A stretch of DNA of 64,000 bases from Porogramme epimiltina (lineage: Eukaryota; Basidiomycota; Agaricomycetes; Polyporales; Polyporaceae): NCBI GenBank assembly GCA_900155495.1, contig FTLJ01000395.1, positions 62,001-126,000 on the forward strand, read 5' to 3'. Positions within the stretch are counted from its first letter, which is position 1. Each line of letters opens with the position of its first letter. The notes below the pieces were generated by a model that worked only from the letters and a program-made list of their open reading frames with translations, did not search any database and had not been told where the DNA came from. Positions 35,508 to 46,373 of the stretch are shown one piece after another. A program made the translations under genes and the position numbers.

Positions 35508-37820
35508 ATGTCCATCCATTCGGAGTCAATCACCACTCAGCCCGAGAAGCGCCCCTCGCCTTCCCCCTCTCCCCAGGAACCCACGCACGCGCCGCGCGAC
35601 TGGGATGTGCGCGGACGCGTCAAACGCGTTCACAACAAGGTTACGACGAAGCACGGCTGGTTTGGAGACTATGACTACGCCTGGCTTTGCACGCCAACTG
35701 TTCCTTGGAGGCGCAAGGGCAAGAACACCAAGTTGGCACCCCCTTTCTACGCGCTCGACTCAGAACTCCCCATCCTCCTTGCTGCTGCAAGCGGCCTTCA
35801 ACATGCTCTCGCAATGCTCGCTGGCCTTATCACGCCCCCTATAATTTTCGCCAGTGCGCTCAACCTGGACTCCGCAACATCTGCGTACATGATTTCCGCA
35901 TCCTTAATTGGTTGTGGTGAGTTGTCTGCTTTTCTCCCCAACGCGGCTTTCCCAATCTTTCTTGGCATCTTCTAGGAATCCTCAGCTTAGTCCAAATGTC
36001 TCGCATACGACTATTTGGCAACTACTACCTTGGAACTGGGCTCATTTCGGTTGTTGGGACCAGCTTTGCGACTCTGAGCACAGCAAACGCAGTACGTTCG
36101 CACACATATGCACCTGTGGCTGCTCCATGACGTCACTCGATTCAGATATTCAACGCCATGTACGCAGACGGCACGTGTCCATCCACCACTGCCGCAGACG
36201 GAACGGTTACACGGGGTGCTTGTCCTGATGCGTATGGTATGGTAATTGGTAAGTTGAAAGCTCACTCCCTTTCAACACGGCGGATGTCTCATACATAGTA
36301 GGAACATCGATGATTTGCGCATTTTTGGAAATCTTCATGTCGTTCGTCCCTGCGCGTATTCTCAAGCGCGTATTCCCGCCGATGGTGACCGGTTAGTTTC
36401 TTGTTGTGTCTTTGTTGACCGGCACACTCATGACCTATACAGGCACGGTTATTGTGATGATTGGTGCCTCGCTCATCGGTTCGTCTGGTATCCCAAATTG
36501 GGGCGGAGGCTCCAACGATTGCCAAAGCCGTCCGACGTCTGGGATTTTCCAACTGTGCCCAACCACGCTTGCGCCCCGGCCCCTTCTCTGGGGCTCGCCA
36601 GAGTTCATTGGTCTCGGCTTCCTGTCCTTCATCAGCATCATTCTCACCGAGATGTTTGGCTCGCCATTCCTCAAGAACATCTCCGTCATTGTCGGCCTCG
36701 CCGTCGGCTGTATCGTCGCTGGTGCAGCAGGCTATATCGATGGGAGCAGTATCCAAACTGCGCCTGCCATTACCTTCTTGTGGTAAGCCCTCCCTGCCCT
36801 TAGCTCGTCGTTAACGTAGATCCTCATTTTGTATATAGGGTTCATACCTTCAAGATCCGTGTATACGCTCCTGCTATCCTCCCCATGTTGGCCGTATACA
36901 GTGCGCAGACATACTTACAATCCTGTGTGCTGCTATCTGACCTCTTACTCCGCACCCAGTTTCACTAGCAATGGAAGCAATCGGCGACATAACCGCGTCT
37001 GCTGAGGTCTCTCGCGTCGCCGTAGTCGGCGAGGAGTTCGATACCCGCATTCAGGGTGGTGTTCTGGTGAGCACTTTCCCGTGTTCGCCCTCCTTTCCTC
37101 CTCTAGTGTCTTACTAATGTCGCGCCGCACCGACTAGAGTGACGGCATCGGTGGCTTCCTATCCGCGCTCTTCACAGTCACCCCGCTCTCGATTTTCGCG
37201 CAGAACAATGGCGTCATCGCGATCACCCGCTGCGCAAATCGTACCGCGGGCCGCTTTTGCTGCGGCTTCCTCATCCTCTTCGGCATCCTAGGCAAGATTT
37301 CAGGCGTCTTCCTTGCTAGTACGTAGCTTCTCCGATTGACGGCGCGCCGAGCACCTAATGACTAACGCGCTTTTGCAGTTCCCAACCCTGTCCTGGGCGG
37401 TGTAACGACGTTCCTATTTGCGAGCGTCGCAACGTCCGGCATACGCGTGCTTTCGTACAACCGTTTTACGCGCCGCGACCGATTTATCCTTGCCGCCGCC
37501 ATGTCATTCGGCATCGGTGACCTCCTCGTCCCCACTATCTTCACCCACCTCTTCGACGGAGTGAACAACCCTACTAAGGGCCTTCAGGGCTTCTTTGACT
37601 CCATTACGATTGTGTTGTCCACGCCATGTAAGTCCACATGTTGTGGCGTGCAGGTTGGCTACTGACCCTCGAGACAGTTTTGATGTCCGGCCTCGTGGCC
37701 CTAGTACTCAACCTCATTCTCCCGCAAGAAGATACGGATGACGATGACGACGTAGTCGAAGTTGTAGACGTGGAGGCACAGTCACACGCCAAAGACAAGG
37801 GAGTCCACGAGCACCCATAA
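35508..37820 (+). CDS. NAT/NCS2 xanthine-uric acid permease (UapA/UapC type)
   Basis: N-terminal cytosolic tail with KRVHNKVTTKHGWFGDYDYAW, then TM1 with the conserved QH (AASGLQHALAMLAG). Later blocks: GTSFATLSTANAIFNAMY, FIGLGFLSFISIILTEMFG, VSLAMEAIGDITASAEVSR, the NAT signature QNNGVIAITRCANRTAG (QNxGxxxxT[RK]), FLFASVATSGIRVL, and an Asp-rich C-tail ending HAKDKGVHEHP. About nine introns. Family knowledge: H+-coupled plasma-membrane uptake of xanthine and uric acid (or uracil in related members). The Gln and Asn of the signature and the Glu in the MEAIGD block, which bind purine in UapA, are present. Substrate specificity beyond purine is inference. Confidence 0.92.
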
Positions 37821-39228
37821 TTGGGAGATACGTCCACTTTACGACACTTCTTGGCACATTTGTACTGCTCTTCTATAGCATATTATTGCAACCACGAGGG
37901 AATAGTTGTGAATAGGTACAATCAATGTACAGGAGATAAAGCATGGTTTTACGGCCCTCTCCATATCCAGAAGATTCAAAGAACTTGGAAACACGCCTCC
38001 ACGAACCGCTGCAACACGTTCAATCGACTACTCTTACAAACACTGATTCTCCCTACGTATCCGAACTTCTAACCTCACCACACCTTTAACTATTTCGCGC
38101 TCCTATCGAAACTCTTCGGAAGCCCACGACCTAGACGTAGAACCGGAAGACATGCTGAATCGCCTGGGTACCTGCCGCGGTGGACTGAGGCAGCTGGGGC
38201 AGGTCGTCCATCGTGACGCCGAGGATTGCAAGTACTGCGAGGCCGCTCCACGGGCTCAGTAGGACTGTACTTCCCAACTTAGTCTAGCTTATGGGCCATT
38301 TTTACTCCTTCGGCTTTGGAAGGTATCATTCGATATCCCCATGCAGGTCTTCGTTCGAAATGTCTTGCATGCCATTTAAGACGCATCAAAGAACTAATAG
38401 AAATGAGATCAAACGAAACTCATAGTGGCATAACAGTGGCTGTGCTTGAATTCCAAAGAAGCGCTTCTGTGCTTATAAGCTATAGCATACCATTGTTGAT
38501 GGTCTCCCTCTGCCTCCAGCAAACCGTTGTGAGGCGAATGTTTTGCCCCTCTCAGCCGTCCCACCTTCTCTCCGACGCTTACTTCATACTTATAGCCCCA
38601 CTATGTGCCGATGTGCGCTCAATGCATTGCAGCGCGACACGCGAAAGATATCAACCTGAATTACCCGGCTTGGCCTTGGTATTTGTACTGTCCAAAACGG
38701 AGACTCCGAGGATCGCCCGGCTTTGATCTGTACCACTCAGTGAGTTTCAGAGACTATAGTCGTGGCTATTACTCATCACAAGAAGGTGGCCTGTCAAGTT
38801 GCTGCTCCTTCTAGACCTCATGATCGTCATTGAAGTGCTTCAGAATCCCGCCCCTTCGCACAGTTCTCCAACCGATGATCACGCTCCTACGTGATAAATG
38901 CGACCGCAGAACCTCCTCGCCATCCTTTGCCCATGCGGAATTTCCTCAAGTGGTCCGGCACGGGTCTCTGGCCGGGCTCCACCGTCGTGCTCTCCCCGCA
39001 TCATGCGCCCAGCCGTACTGGGGTCATCTGGCGTAGCAACGGAGTGCCGCAAACCATCCGTGCCCTCCGAAGTCTGCGTGAACATTGTGACGATGCCGGG
39101 TACGCTTACCGGCCCGCACGGATGCCAGCGAACTTAGGTGCCTCCGGACAAGTCAAGTCTGCTGAAGGTGCTAGGTATAAAACCTAACGTCTGTGAACCA
39201 GGCGGGCCAATCCCTTGACTTCACCAAA
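37821..39228. other. 1.4 kb intergenic region with GH71 promoter
   Basis: No gene is supported. TATAAAA at 39176-39182 lies about 50 bp before the GH71 ATG. A minus-strand piece at about 38,131-38,280 ends in a stop after a hydrophobic stretch and DDLPQLPQSTAAGTQ, which looks exon-like but has no identifiable 5' part. Frames at 38,316-38,726 and 38,891-39,187 (+) have no family resemblance. Confidence 0.45.
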
Positions 39229-40704
39229 ATGCGCCGCTCCTTTTCTTCTGCTCTCATCGCCTTCAGTACCGTCGCCTGCCTCATGGGCCGTGCGCACGCA
39301 GAACTCAAGAATGTCTTTGCCCACTACCTCGTGAGGGGTTTCCTCCAATATTGGACGAGTTTCATAAGCTTATATTATGAACGGTCCAGGTTGGCAGTAT
39401 GGGAGGCGCCGATGAGGCTGTCAAGGACGTGCAGGACGCGCAGAAGATGGGTCTCGATGCCTTTGCCCTCAATGTCCAAGATGTATCATCGTCTTGGTCA
39501 ACAGAGGCGATCCAATTACTCTTCAATGCCGCTGAGGACAACAACTTCAAACTGTTCTTCTCGTTCGACATGGCTGTGCTCGACCAGCCGTCGACCTTCC
39601 TCCCACTCTTTCTACAGTACCAGAACAGTGCCGCATATTATCAGCACGACGGCCGCCCTTTCGTCAGCACGTTTGATGGTGGAGCCAAGTCCTTCGGAGC
39701 CAGTAGCCCTGGTGCTGGCTGGCAGGCTCAATTCAAGGACGTGCTCGCTTCTCAGGGGATCAACCCATTTTTCGTCCCCGACTTCGATGATTTCGGGGGT
39801 GCAACCTACGACGCAAACTTCTTTAACGACTACCCCGTCGTCGACGGGGTATTCAGCTGGGAATCTGCCTGGCCTGAGATTGGCGAAGGTCTTGTCAATG
39901 TCAGCTCCGCCAAGGATCAAGCTGGGTTACAAGCGGCCCATGATGCGGGAAAGCTATACATGATGCGTAAGCACCCCTACCCGTCTCTAAATTGCGGCAA
40001 CGTACTGATGCGGCATACCCTTGTATTAATCAGCACTCTCGTCTCTTCAGTTCAAGCACATCGACCCGGGCCAGAACTGGTATCGCATCGGTGAACTGAA
40101 CATGCCGGAGCGCATTGAGCAAGTCCTCGCGCTTCAGCCCGACTTTGTCGAGATCATCACCTGGAACGACTCCGGGGAGAGCCACTACATCGGCAACTGT
40201 TGGCCCGAGGCCATTGCCACGGCACCCGCGATCCAGGCCTACTCGAATGGGTACGATCACACTTCCTGGCAGGACGTGCTCGCGCCGTTTATCGCGGCAT
40301 ACAAAAACGGCGTGACGGGGGCCAGTCGGGTAACGCCCTTCGGCGCGTTTGCGGGAGCATTCTGGTACCGGCCGCTCCTTGAGAGTGCGACCTGTTCCGG
40401 AGACTCTCTCGGGAGGCCAGACGGCGCGGAGAACGCCCGGGACCAGATCAACATAGCCGTGCTCCTCCCCTCGAACTCGTCCGGCGTGACGATTCGGGTG
40501 TCGAGCGGCGGCAGCGTGGTTGCAACGCTCCCCACACAACCTGGGCTCAATTCAGCTGCTGTTCCTATCAATACGGGGGGCCAGACCGTGGAGCTTGTTG
40601 GTCAGGATGGGCAAGTTATGGGCGCGGGGAGCAGCACGCAGGATGTTGTGGCTGACACGAGCGGGGTGTGCAACTTCAATTATCAGGTAGTTCACATTGC
40701 GTAA
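39229..40704 (+). CDS. GH71 alpha-1,3-glucanase (mutanase), secreted
   Basis: Three exons (39229-39330, 39390-39966, 40034-40704) give 1350 nt, 449 aa. A signal peptide is clear: MRRSFSSALIAFSTVACLMG then RAHA, with predicted cleavage near residue 24. GH71 blocks in order: KNVFAHYLVGSMGGA, VQDAQKMGLDAFALNVQD, KLFFSFDMAVLDQPS, FVPDFDDFGG, YMMPLSSLQFKHIDPGQNW, VEIITWNDSGESHYIGN. The C-terminal 150 residues look like a beta-sandwich and end in GVCNFNYQVVHIA. No CBM24 or Ser-rich linker is seen. Family knowledge: hydrolyses cell-wall alpha-1,3-glucan in wall remodelling or mycoparasitism. The second intron uses the upstream ATCAG acceptor because it recreates the conserved PLSSLQ. Confidence 0.93.
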
Positions 40705-41103
40705 ACTTATGGCGAACTCCACAACTGGTCCTGGTATTTATCGTGTTAGATATTTATTGTTGCTTCCTGCCAGCGTAACACACCAACCCACTGCACTACT
40801 AGCATCCCTCCTTAACTCATTACAGACTTTGCACTGCATTTATGATGTTGAGAAGTAAATGTCCATACAACGGGATCACCGTTAGTCGGGTTCTGTTGGT
40901 TTGAGACACCAAAATGTAAGTAGTACTCCTGGCGCATGCATGGATTCTGAGCAAGGCCAGCCGGTCGCCGGCCCGGGCGTCTCGCGCGAGATCTGAATCT
41001 GGCGCTTAATGCTGTCATCGCGCGAGGACCTCGTCAGCGCGTTGTAGTCCGTCTTACCGTCTGCCACCAGCTGTGCCTCCCTAGGCTTTCGCCCGCCTTA
41101 ACC
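40705..41103. other. Intergenic region, GH71 3' end and EMC3 promoter
   Basis: About 400 bp. Minus-strand frames here and to 41,237 are antisense of EMC3 5' exons and carry no family signal. No clear TATA box. Confidence 0.4.
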
Positions 41104-42350
41104 ATGACGAGCTCTACGTATGTGCTCGTACACGGCTGTGTCCAAATTGCGTCATACTGATGCTCTAGATGCAGAGTCTCGCTGTATCTCGACCCGCAAA
41201 TACGGGATTGGGTACTATTCCCAATCACCGTGGTCATGGTGTGCCTTGCTCCTCGTCACGCCCGCACTTTGGCCCTAACATATAGCTGAGCGGCGCAGAT
41301 CCTCGTGGGCATTCTACGGCACTACGTGGTCCTGCTCCTCCAATCTGCCCCCAAGAAACTCCCAAGAAACGCCATCCGGGAACAGTGCGTGTGCCTCGCA
41401 GTCCACTCCTGCACTCACCTCACCCATGTGCTTGTGCCTCCACGCGCCACGTCCCCAGGCGCGCCCTATCTCGCTCCCAGATCCTCCGGGCGACGTCCGC
41501 GAACTCGCCGCTCCCTCCCACCTACTACAAAGCGATCTCGCAGCACCTCTCGAAGGCGTTCGCGGATGGCACCTATCTCAAAGACGGCCCACCCAAGGGC
41601 GACGCGCAACAGAGCGCACCCCCGAACCCGCTCACCGACCCCGCAGCTATGGACGGTATGATGGGCCAAATGAAGACGCAGATGGTGATGATGGTCCCCC
41701 AAATGGTCATCATGGGCTGGATCAACTTCTTCTTCCAGGGTTTCGTGCTCAGTGAGTCGCAGCTACTCCCAACATTGCTCGCCCCCTTCTCCCGCGGCTT
41801 CACCGCGTGTTCTCCCACTTTCAACTGCTCCGGCATCCCCATTGAAGCCCGTTTCTGACACCATGTGGCCGCGCTCCGCGTTCCCAGTCAAACTCCCCTT
41901 CCCACTCACACTCGGCTTCAAGAGCATGCTGCAGCGCGGAGTTGAGACACCTGACATGGACGTCCGCTGGGTGTCCTCCCTCTCGTGGTACTTCCTCAAC
42001 TTCTTCGGCCTCAACGGCCTCTACCGGCTCATCCTCGGCGGCGAGAACTGTGCGTCTATTCTCCCTCTATCGTGTTCTCCGCCATTCCAGGCTCACCGTA
42101 GAGCTGTGCCCTGCTTCGTGACCTTCTGTTCTCTGTGATGACAGCCGCCGATGCTTCGCGCGACATGGCCTCGCCGTTCGCCGCGGCCGCAGCTATGCCG
42201 CAGGCCGGACAGCCGCAGGACTTCAATAAACTGTTCAAGGCAGAGCGGGACAACTTGGAGTTCTCCGAGGGGCTGCACTCGTGGATCGCGAGCGACGTTG
42301 ACACTAGGATTTTGAAGAAGTATGGGCGACTGCCTGCGGGCACGCAATAG
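41104..42350 (+). CDS. EMC3: ER membrane protein complex subunit 3
   Basis: Six exons sum to 825 nt, 274 aa. The first coding exon is only 14 nt (41104-41117, MTSS plus two bases) and joins to [21 protein letters not shown]. Then [59 protein letters not shown], and [20 protein letters not shown]. The last exon holds [19 protein letters not shown]. Family knowledge: EMC3 belongs to the Oxa1/YidC insertase superfamily. With EMC6 it forms the membrane cavity through which the EMC inserts tail-anchored and multipass proteins into the ER; the Met-rich segment here matches that groove. Length matches fungal orthologues (about 260-280 aa). Confidence 0.94.
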
Positions 42351-42625
42351 GTGTACGCGTATTACCCGCATAGCGCTATATAACATACACTCGACTCTAT
42401 CACATCCGGCACAGATACATCATTACAGTTTCGTACGACTTCAGGCCTTGAGCGTTGATCAACACAGAGTCCATAACGAGGTGGCAAAGGTAGCGCGGGG
42501 GGTGGTATGTTGTCCCAGAGGGAGCCTGTATCGGCTAGCGTAAATGATAATACGCCGTGAGAGATTGGCTAGATGCTTACCGAAAAGAAACAATCCAGTC
42601 CATTGAGCGCGGCTCACGCATCTTG
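42351..42625. other. Convergent 3' intergenic region
   Basis: 275 bp between the EMC3 and NCS1 stops. No gene seen. Confidence 0.4.
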
Positions 42626-43575
42626 CTATACCAGCCCGTCGTATAGCGATAGTGCCTGTATTCGGCCACGCACGCGAGTGAGATTTGTCGCCGATTTCCG
42701 ACGCGAGACAGACGCACCTGGACTATGGTCGGATCTTGTTTACTTCCCTCCACGAACTCCTCGTACGTCAGCTTGGCGTCCTTGTCCCGGTCCATGTTCC
42801 GGAAGATCTTATCCACCCGCTGGAATTCGCCGGGCTCGATGAAGGGGCATACGCACGTTTGACTGACATTAAACGCACCTTCTCAGGCGTGTCTTCGTCC
42901 ACGGGAAGCTTTACCATCTGACCGGTCATCTTGTATATTGACTGCACGATCTGGAGCATTTCCGCATACGTGATGAACCCGTCGCCGTCGATATCATACA
43001 GCTGGAAGGCCCCTGCAGATACGCGTGATAAAAATGTGCGCGTTGCAGCGACGTCAGGGTTTACGTTACGCGGCGGGTGAGGTCACGCACATTTGAGCTT
43101 CTCGTCTAACCGGCCACGGCTGGTGACGGAGAGCGCGCAGATGAACTCCTTGAAGTCAATGGTGCCGTTCTTATTCTCATCGAAGACATTGAAGACATAG
43201 TCCGCGAACTCGCCGGGGTCGCCGAACGGGAAGAACTGTTTGTATATTCGGCCGAACTCGGTCTTGTCGAGCTGGCCGGAGGGGCAGTCCTTGAGGAAGC
43301 CCTTGTACCTGGGTGTGGCGGGCGGTCAGCGTGCGCGCGGGGCGGCGACGGCGAGGAAGGGCGGACGGGAAGGACGGATCGCGACCGGCGCGCGGGTGGG
43401 AGGGAAGACGCGCGACGGAGGCACTTACCACTGTTGCAGCTCTCGCTTATCGACTGGAGGGGCAAGTCTTGTGAGTGTCCGTGGCACGGCCGGGCAATCG
43501 AACACACGCACAGTAGGTGTGTTTCTGGAGATCGGCGAGTTGTTCCGGGGAGAGCTTGCTCTGGGACTTGCCCAT
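42626..43575 (-). CDS. NCS1: Neuronal calcium sensor / frequenin
   Basis: Start [18 protein letters not shown] at 43575; Gly2 with Ser6 fits an N-myristoylation signal. Introns at HTYF, QQWYKG, AFQLYD and VQA. Order: degenerate EF1 ([12 protein letters not shown]), EF2 loop [14 protein letters not shown]3 loop [14 protein letters not shown]4 loop [12 protein letters not shown], and the end [19 protein letters not shown], diagnostic for frequenin. Family knowledge: myristoylated Ca sensor that activates PI4-kinase (Pik1) in yeast and supports Ca tolerance and sporulation in fission yeast. It cycles between cytosol and Golgi or plasma membrane. Length about 190 aa, as usual. A long ORF antisense and upstream (43106-44209) is a shadow. 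Confidence 0.95.
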
Positions 43576-44395
43576 GGCTGGCGAGGGGTGCGATGTGGGG
43601 GTGTGGGGGCAAGGGGCGGGCGGCGGGGGAGATGGCGGTCGGTATCCTGCAAGCAGCTACAGTCAAGGCGGACGCCGACCCGTATACCTGGGCCGAGAGT
43701 CGGAGGCGGTGACGGCTGAACGCGCCCCGCCGTGGCGCCAAGGGGCGCGCGTCATATCTCGTGATAAGTCCATACGGAGACATAACGCCCATATCTGCCC
43801 AGGCGCCCGTGCCCGCGCGCTGCCCCACACTGTGCCTCCCCCGCAGGCGCGCTGGGGGTCGCCCTTGGGCCGGGTCGCTCTCAGGCTCGTAGTAAGCCTG
43901 CCCACACTCGGGGGCGCAGCGGCGCGCCGTGGAGGGCCCGGACCCGCGGGGCCGACGGCTGGGAGCGGGGGCTGTTGGGGGCTGTTGGGGGCGGGGATAA
44001 GTGATAATGTAAGTGGGTGATGGTACGGCATGGCAATATTGGCGGGGCGTGCAGCTGCCTCGAGGCAGGCCCTGGCAGCGAGGAGAGAGAAAGGAAGCAC
44101 GCACGGCCAAAAGCTGCTCAGAACCACCATTTGCGAGTCCAAACAGCCCTGCGAGCCAGCCCGACCGCCCCTCTCTCGCCTCTCCTGGGTTTATCACCCG
44201 AGCGTACATGACTCGCCTAAATGGACCTGATCAGCTCCGTGAGCAGGAACCGCATGCGTTTGCCTGCGTTTGCCTTCTTCCTCCTCCTTCGCAGTACAAA
44301 TACCTCCAGCCCCCTTTCCAGCCTTCTCTCCGCCACCGGCCCTTGTCCCAGCCCTCCCCTCCTCCCGCCTCTGACGCCCTCTCGCCCCGTCCGCC
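43576..44395. other. 820 bp divergent intergenic region
   Basis: Between NCS1 (leftward) and the Cys-rich gene (rightward). It contains a G-rich stretch near 43,965-43,996 made of three short G-run units, and a CT-rich leader before 44396. Open frames here are GC-driven and show no domain. Confidence 0.4.
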
Positions 44396-45937
44396 ATGTG
44401 CTATGCCGTAGGCTCCGTCCAGCAGGCCACTAGCACCTGCCCGATGTGCAAGGTTTTCAAGCCTAGCGCCTCCAGGTCCGTCTTTCTCCCCCTCCCGCCC
44501 CATTCTCTGGCGCCCACACACAGGCCACCAGATGTCCACACATCAAGGAGGTCTGTCGCAACGCTGCGAATCACCCCCGCGATGTCATCTACCTCAAAAA
44601 TCCTGAGGGTCAGTCCCACCCCGCTCCCGCCTCCGTTATCGCCGTGGTCTAACCTTTGATCGCCCACACAGTGCAGACATTTAGCGGCTGCGGCTTCTGC
44701 AAGGTAAACTATCGGCGTCCATTTCTCGTCGATCGCTGCATGAGGAACTCAAGTGTTTCATGTCCCCTAGTGGGCCAAGACCTCCCCGCCCCCTGCACGC
44801 TCAGGCTACCAGAACCCTGGCTGGCCGGGCTGTTGTCGCCCTCCCAACCCCAACGAGTACAAGCTTATTGGCGCAGCCGACTGGCCCGCCGTCGCTCTCG
44901 TCCACCACGTCCCAATTCCTCCCGAGATCAAGACCATCCTCGATAGTATCACCAATGTCCCAACGTCGCCCCGCGGCACGCCACCCCTTGGCAGCCCCAC
45001 TGGAAGCATTCGCGGTGGCGTGAGTATCCAAACCGCTGCTCCCGGCATGGCTCGTCGTTCAAGCCATCCCGTCGCAAGCCCTACGCGGAACGACCCGTCT
45101 CCGCGGAGCAATCCCGTAGCAATTCCTACGAAAAGTCGTTCCGGCGGGAGCCCCAAAGAGCTTCCGGCGTCCCTCGTAGGGTCGACTCGTGGCGGCTCAA
45201 TGGACGGTTTGCCGTCGTCGCTCCCGAATGCGTCCGCTATGGACCAGCCGCAGACCAGCCGTCGTTCGGCTATGGAGGTCTTTGCCGATAAGCGTCCGGA
45301 CCCGTCCAATACCACCACCCCCCAGTGCTCTCCTGGACAGAAGCATGCCGAACTCGGTGGCACAATCTCGCGACGTAGCTCGGAGCGCCGCCCATCTGTT
45401 TCTTCCATCTCGCCCCCGGCCTCGGTCAGCAAAATCACCGCGGAGGGGACGGCCCAGCGCCGCCGCACGGCCCCGGTTGCGTCGACTCGATCGACCGAGC
45501 GATCTGTGGAACGGGCTGGGGAGGGTCTGTTGCGGCGTGGGACCACAGTCGAGGACGTGGTGGAAAAGGTTGAGAAGATGAGCGTGTCGAGCGCGTCGAG
45601 CAGCAGCAGTGGCAGCAGCTCGGAGACCACCGTTATTTCCGATGGCGGCTTCACGGACTACCTCTCGGATGAGTCGGAAGCGGAGCTGCAGCGGCAGGCA
45701 GAGGCGAAGGCGGCCATCCTCGCACAGAACCAGATGGAAGAACTCGAGTTCAGGGCTGCGCGCCGGCAGCTCGCGCACGTCGACCTGCAACCGCCCAAGT
45801 CCTGGCGAGGAGGCGACGTCCAGAGTACGCCACGCTCGCAAGTCAGGCCCAATGCTCGCAACTCGACATCGTATGGCCAGCCTCCTTTCGCCGCCGGTGC
45901 GCCGGCCTACGCTGCGCCGACCCACTCACGGGGTTAA
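44396..45937 (+). CDS. Cys-rich N-terminal protein of unknown function (basidiomycete type)
   Basis: Four exons (44396-44475, 44532-44608, 44672-44703, 44771-45937) give 1356 nt, 451 aa. The first 100 residues hold paired cysteines in a zinc-ribbon-like order: STCPMCKVFKPS, RCPHIKEVCRNAANHP, FSGCGFCKWAKTSPPP, NPGWPGCCRPP. The remaining 350 residues are Ser/Thr/Pro/Arg-rich and probably disordered (SRSGGSPKELP, RRSSERRPS). An acidic patch TDYLSDESEAELQRQ and a short helix rich in Ala/Gln/Glu follow. I recall mushroom proteins with the same Cys-rich start and no known role. The frame stops at 45937, but a coherent frame follows immediately in another phase (see findings). Regulatory or RNA/DNA binding is only a guess. 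Confidence 0.72.
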
Positions 45938-46373
45938 CGGACAATATGACGATCACCACATCGAAGATGTACCGTCTGATATCTATGGTGATGTAGGATT
46001 GACTCAGGCTGCACGGGGAGTCGGGACACTGGGTTTGGAACGTATGTATGACATGCTCAATCTACCATCTGTAACAGGCGTCATTGTAGCCTACTGATCA
46101 TGGTCCGGCGTATGTATGGTCTAAGTACTTAACTGCATCTGTGTCATTACGCATCCACATTTCCTTCTGGGATATACAAACAAACTATCTTCATACCCTT
46201 CACACTCAATACTTGCCCGACGCTCAGAGGAACTAGCTTGAAGCCTCTTGCCGAAAAGGTGCCCGTTTGGAGCACGTCTCACGTGACTGCACTACTGTGA
46301 TAGTGGCATTGACGCCACCACATACACGCCTCAGACGAGCCGCTCTGTCCTCTAATCCTCTACCACCAGCTGG

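Noticed and set aside
27163..37820. Possible metabolic or biosynthetic cluster around the aminotransferase and purine permease
   Set aside because: Neighbours are unrelated housekeeping genes, and no other tryptophan/kynurenine or purine catabolism gene is adjacent.
40812..41237. Minus-strand ORFs that looked like a small gene
   Set aside because: They are antisense to the first EMC3 exons, which splice cleanly into a full EMC3 protein.
43106..44209. 367-residue ORF on the minus strand
   Set aside because: Wrong frame across NCS1 exons and its promoter; Arg/Pro/Ser-rich composition typical of GC-driven ORFs.
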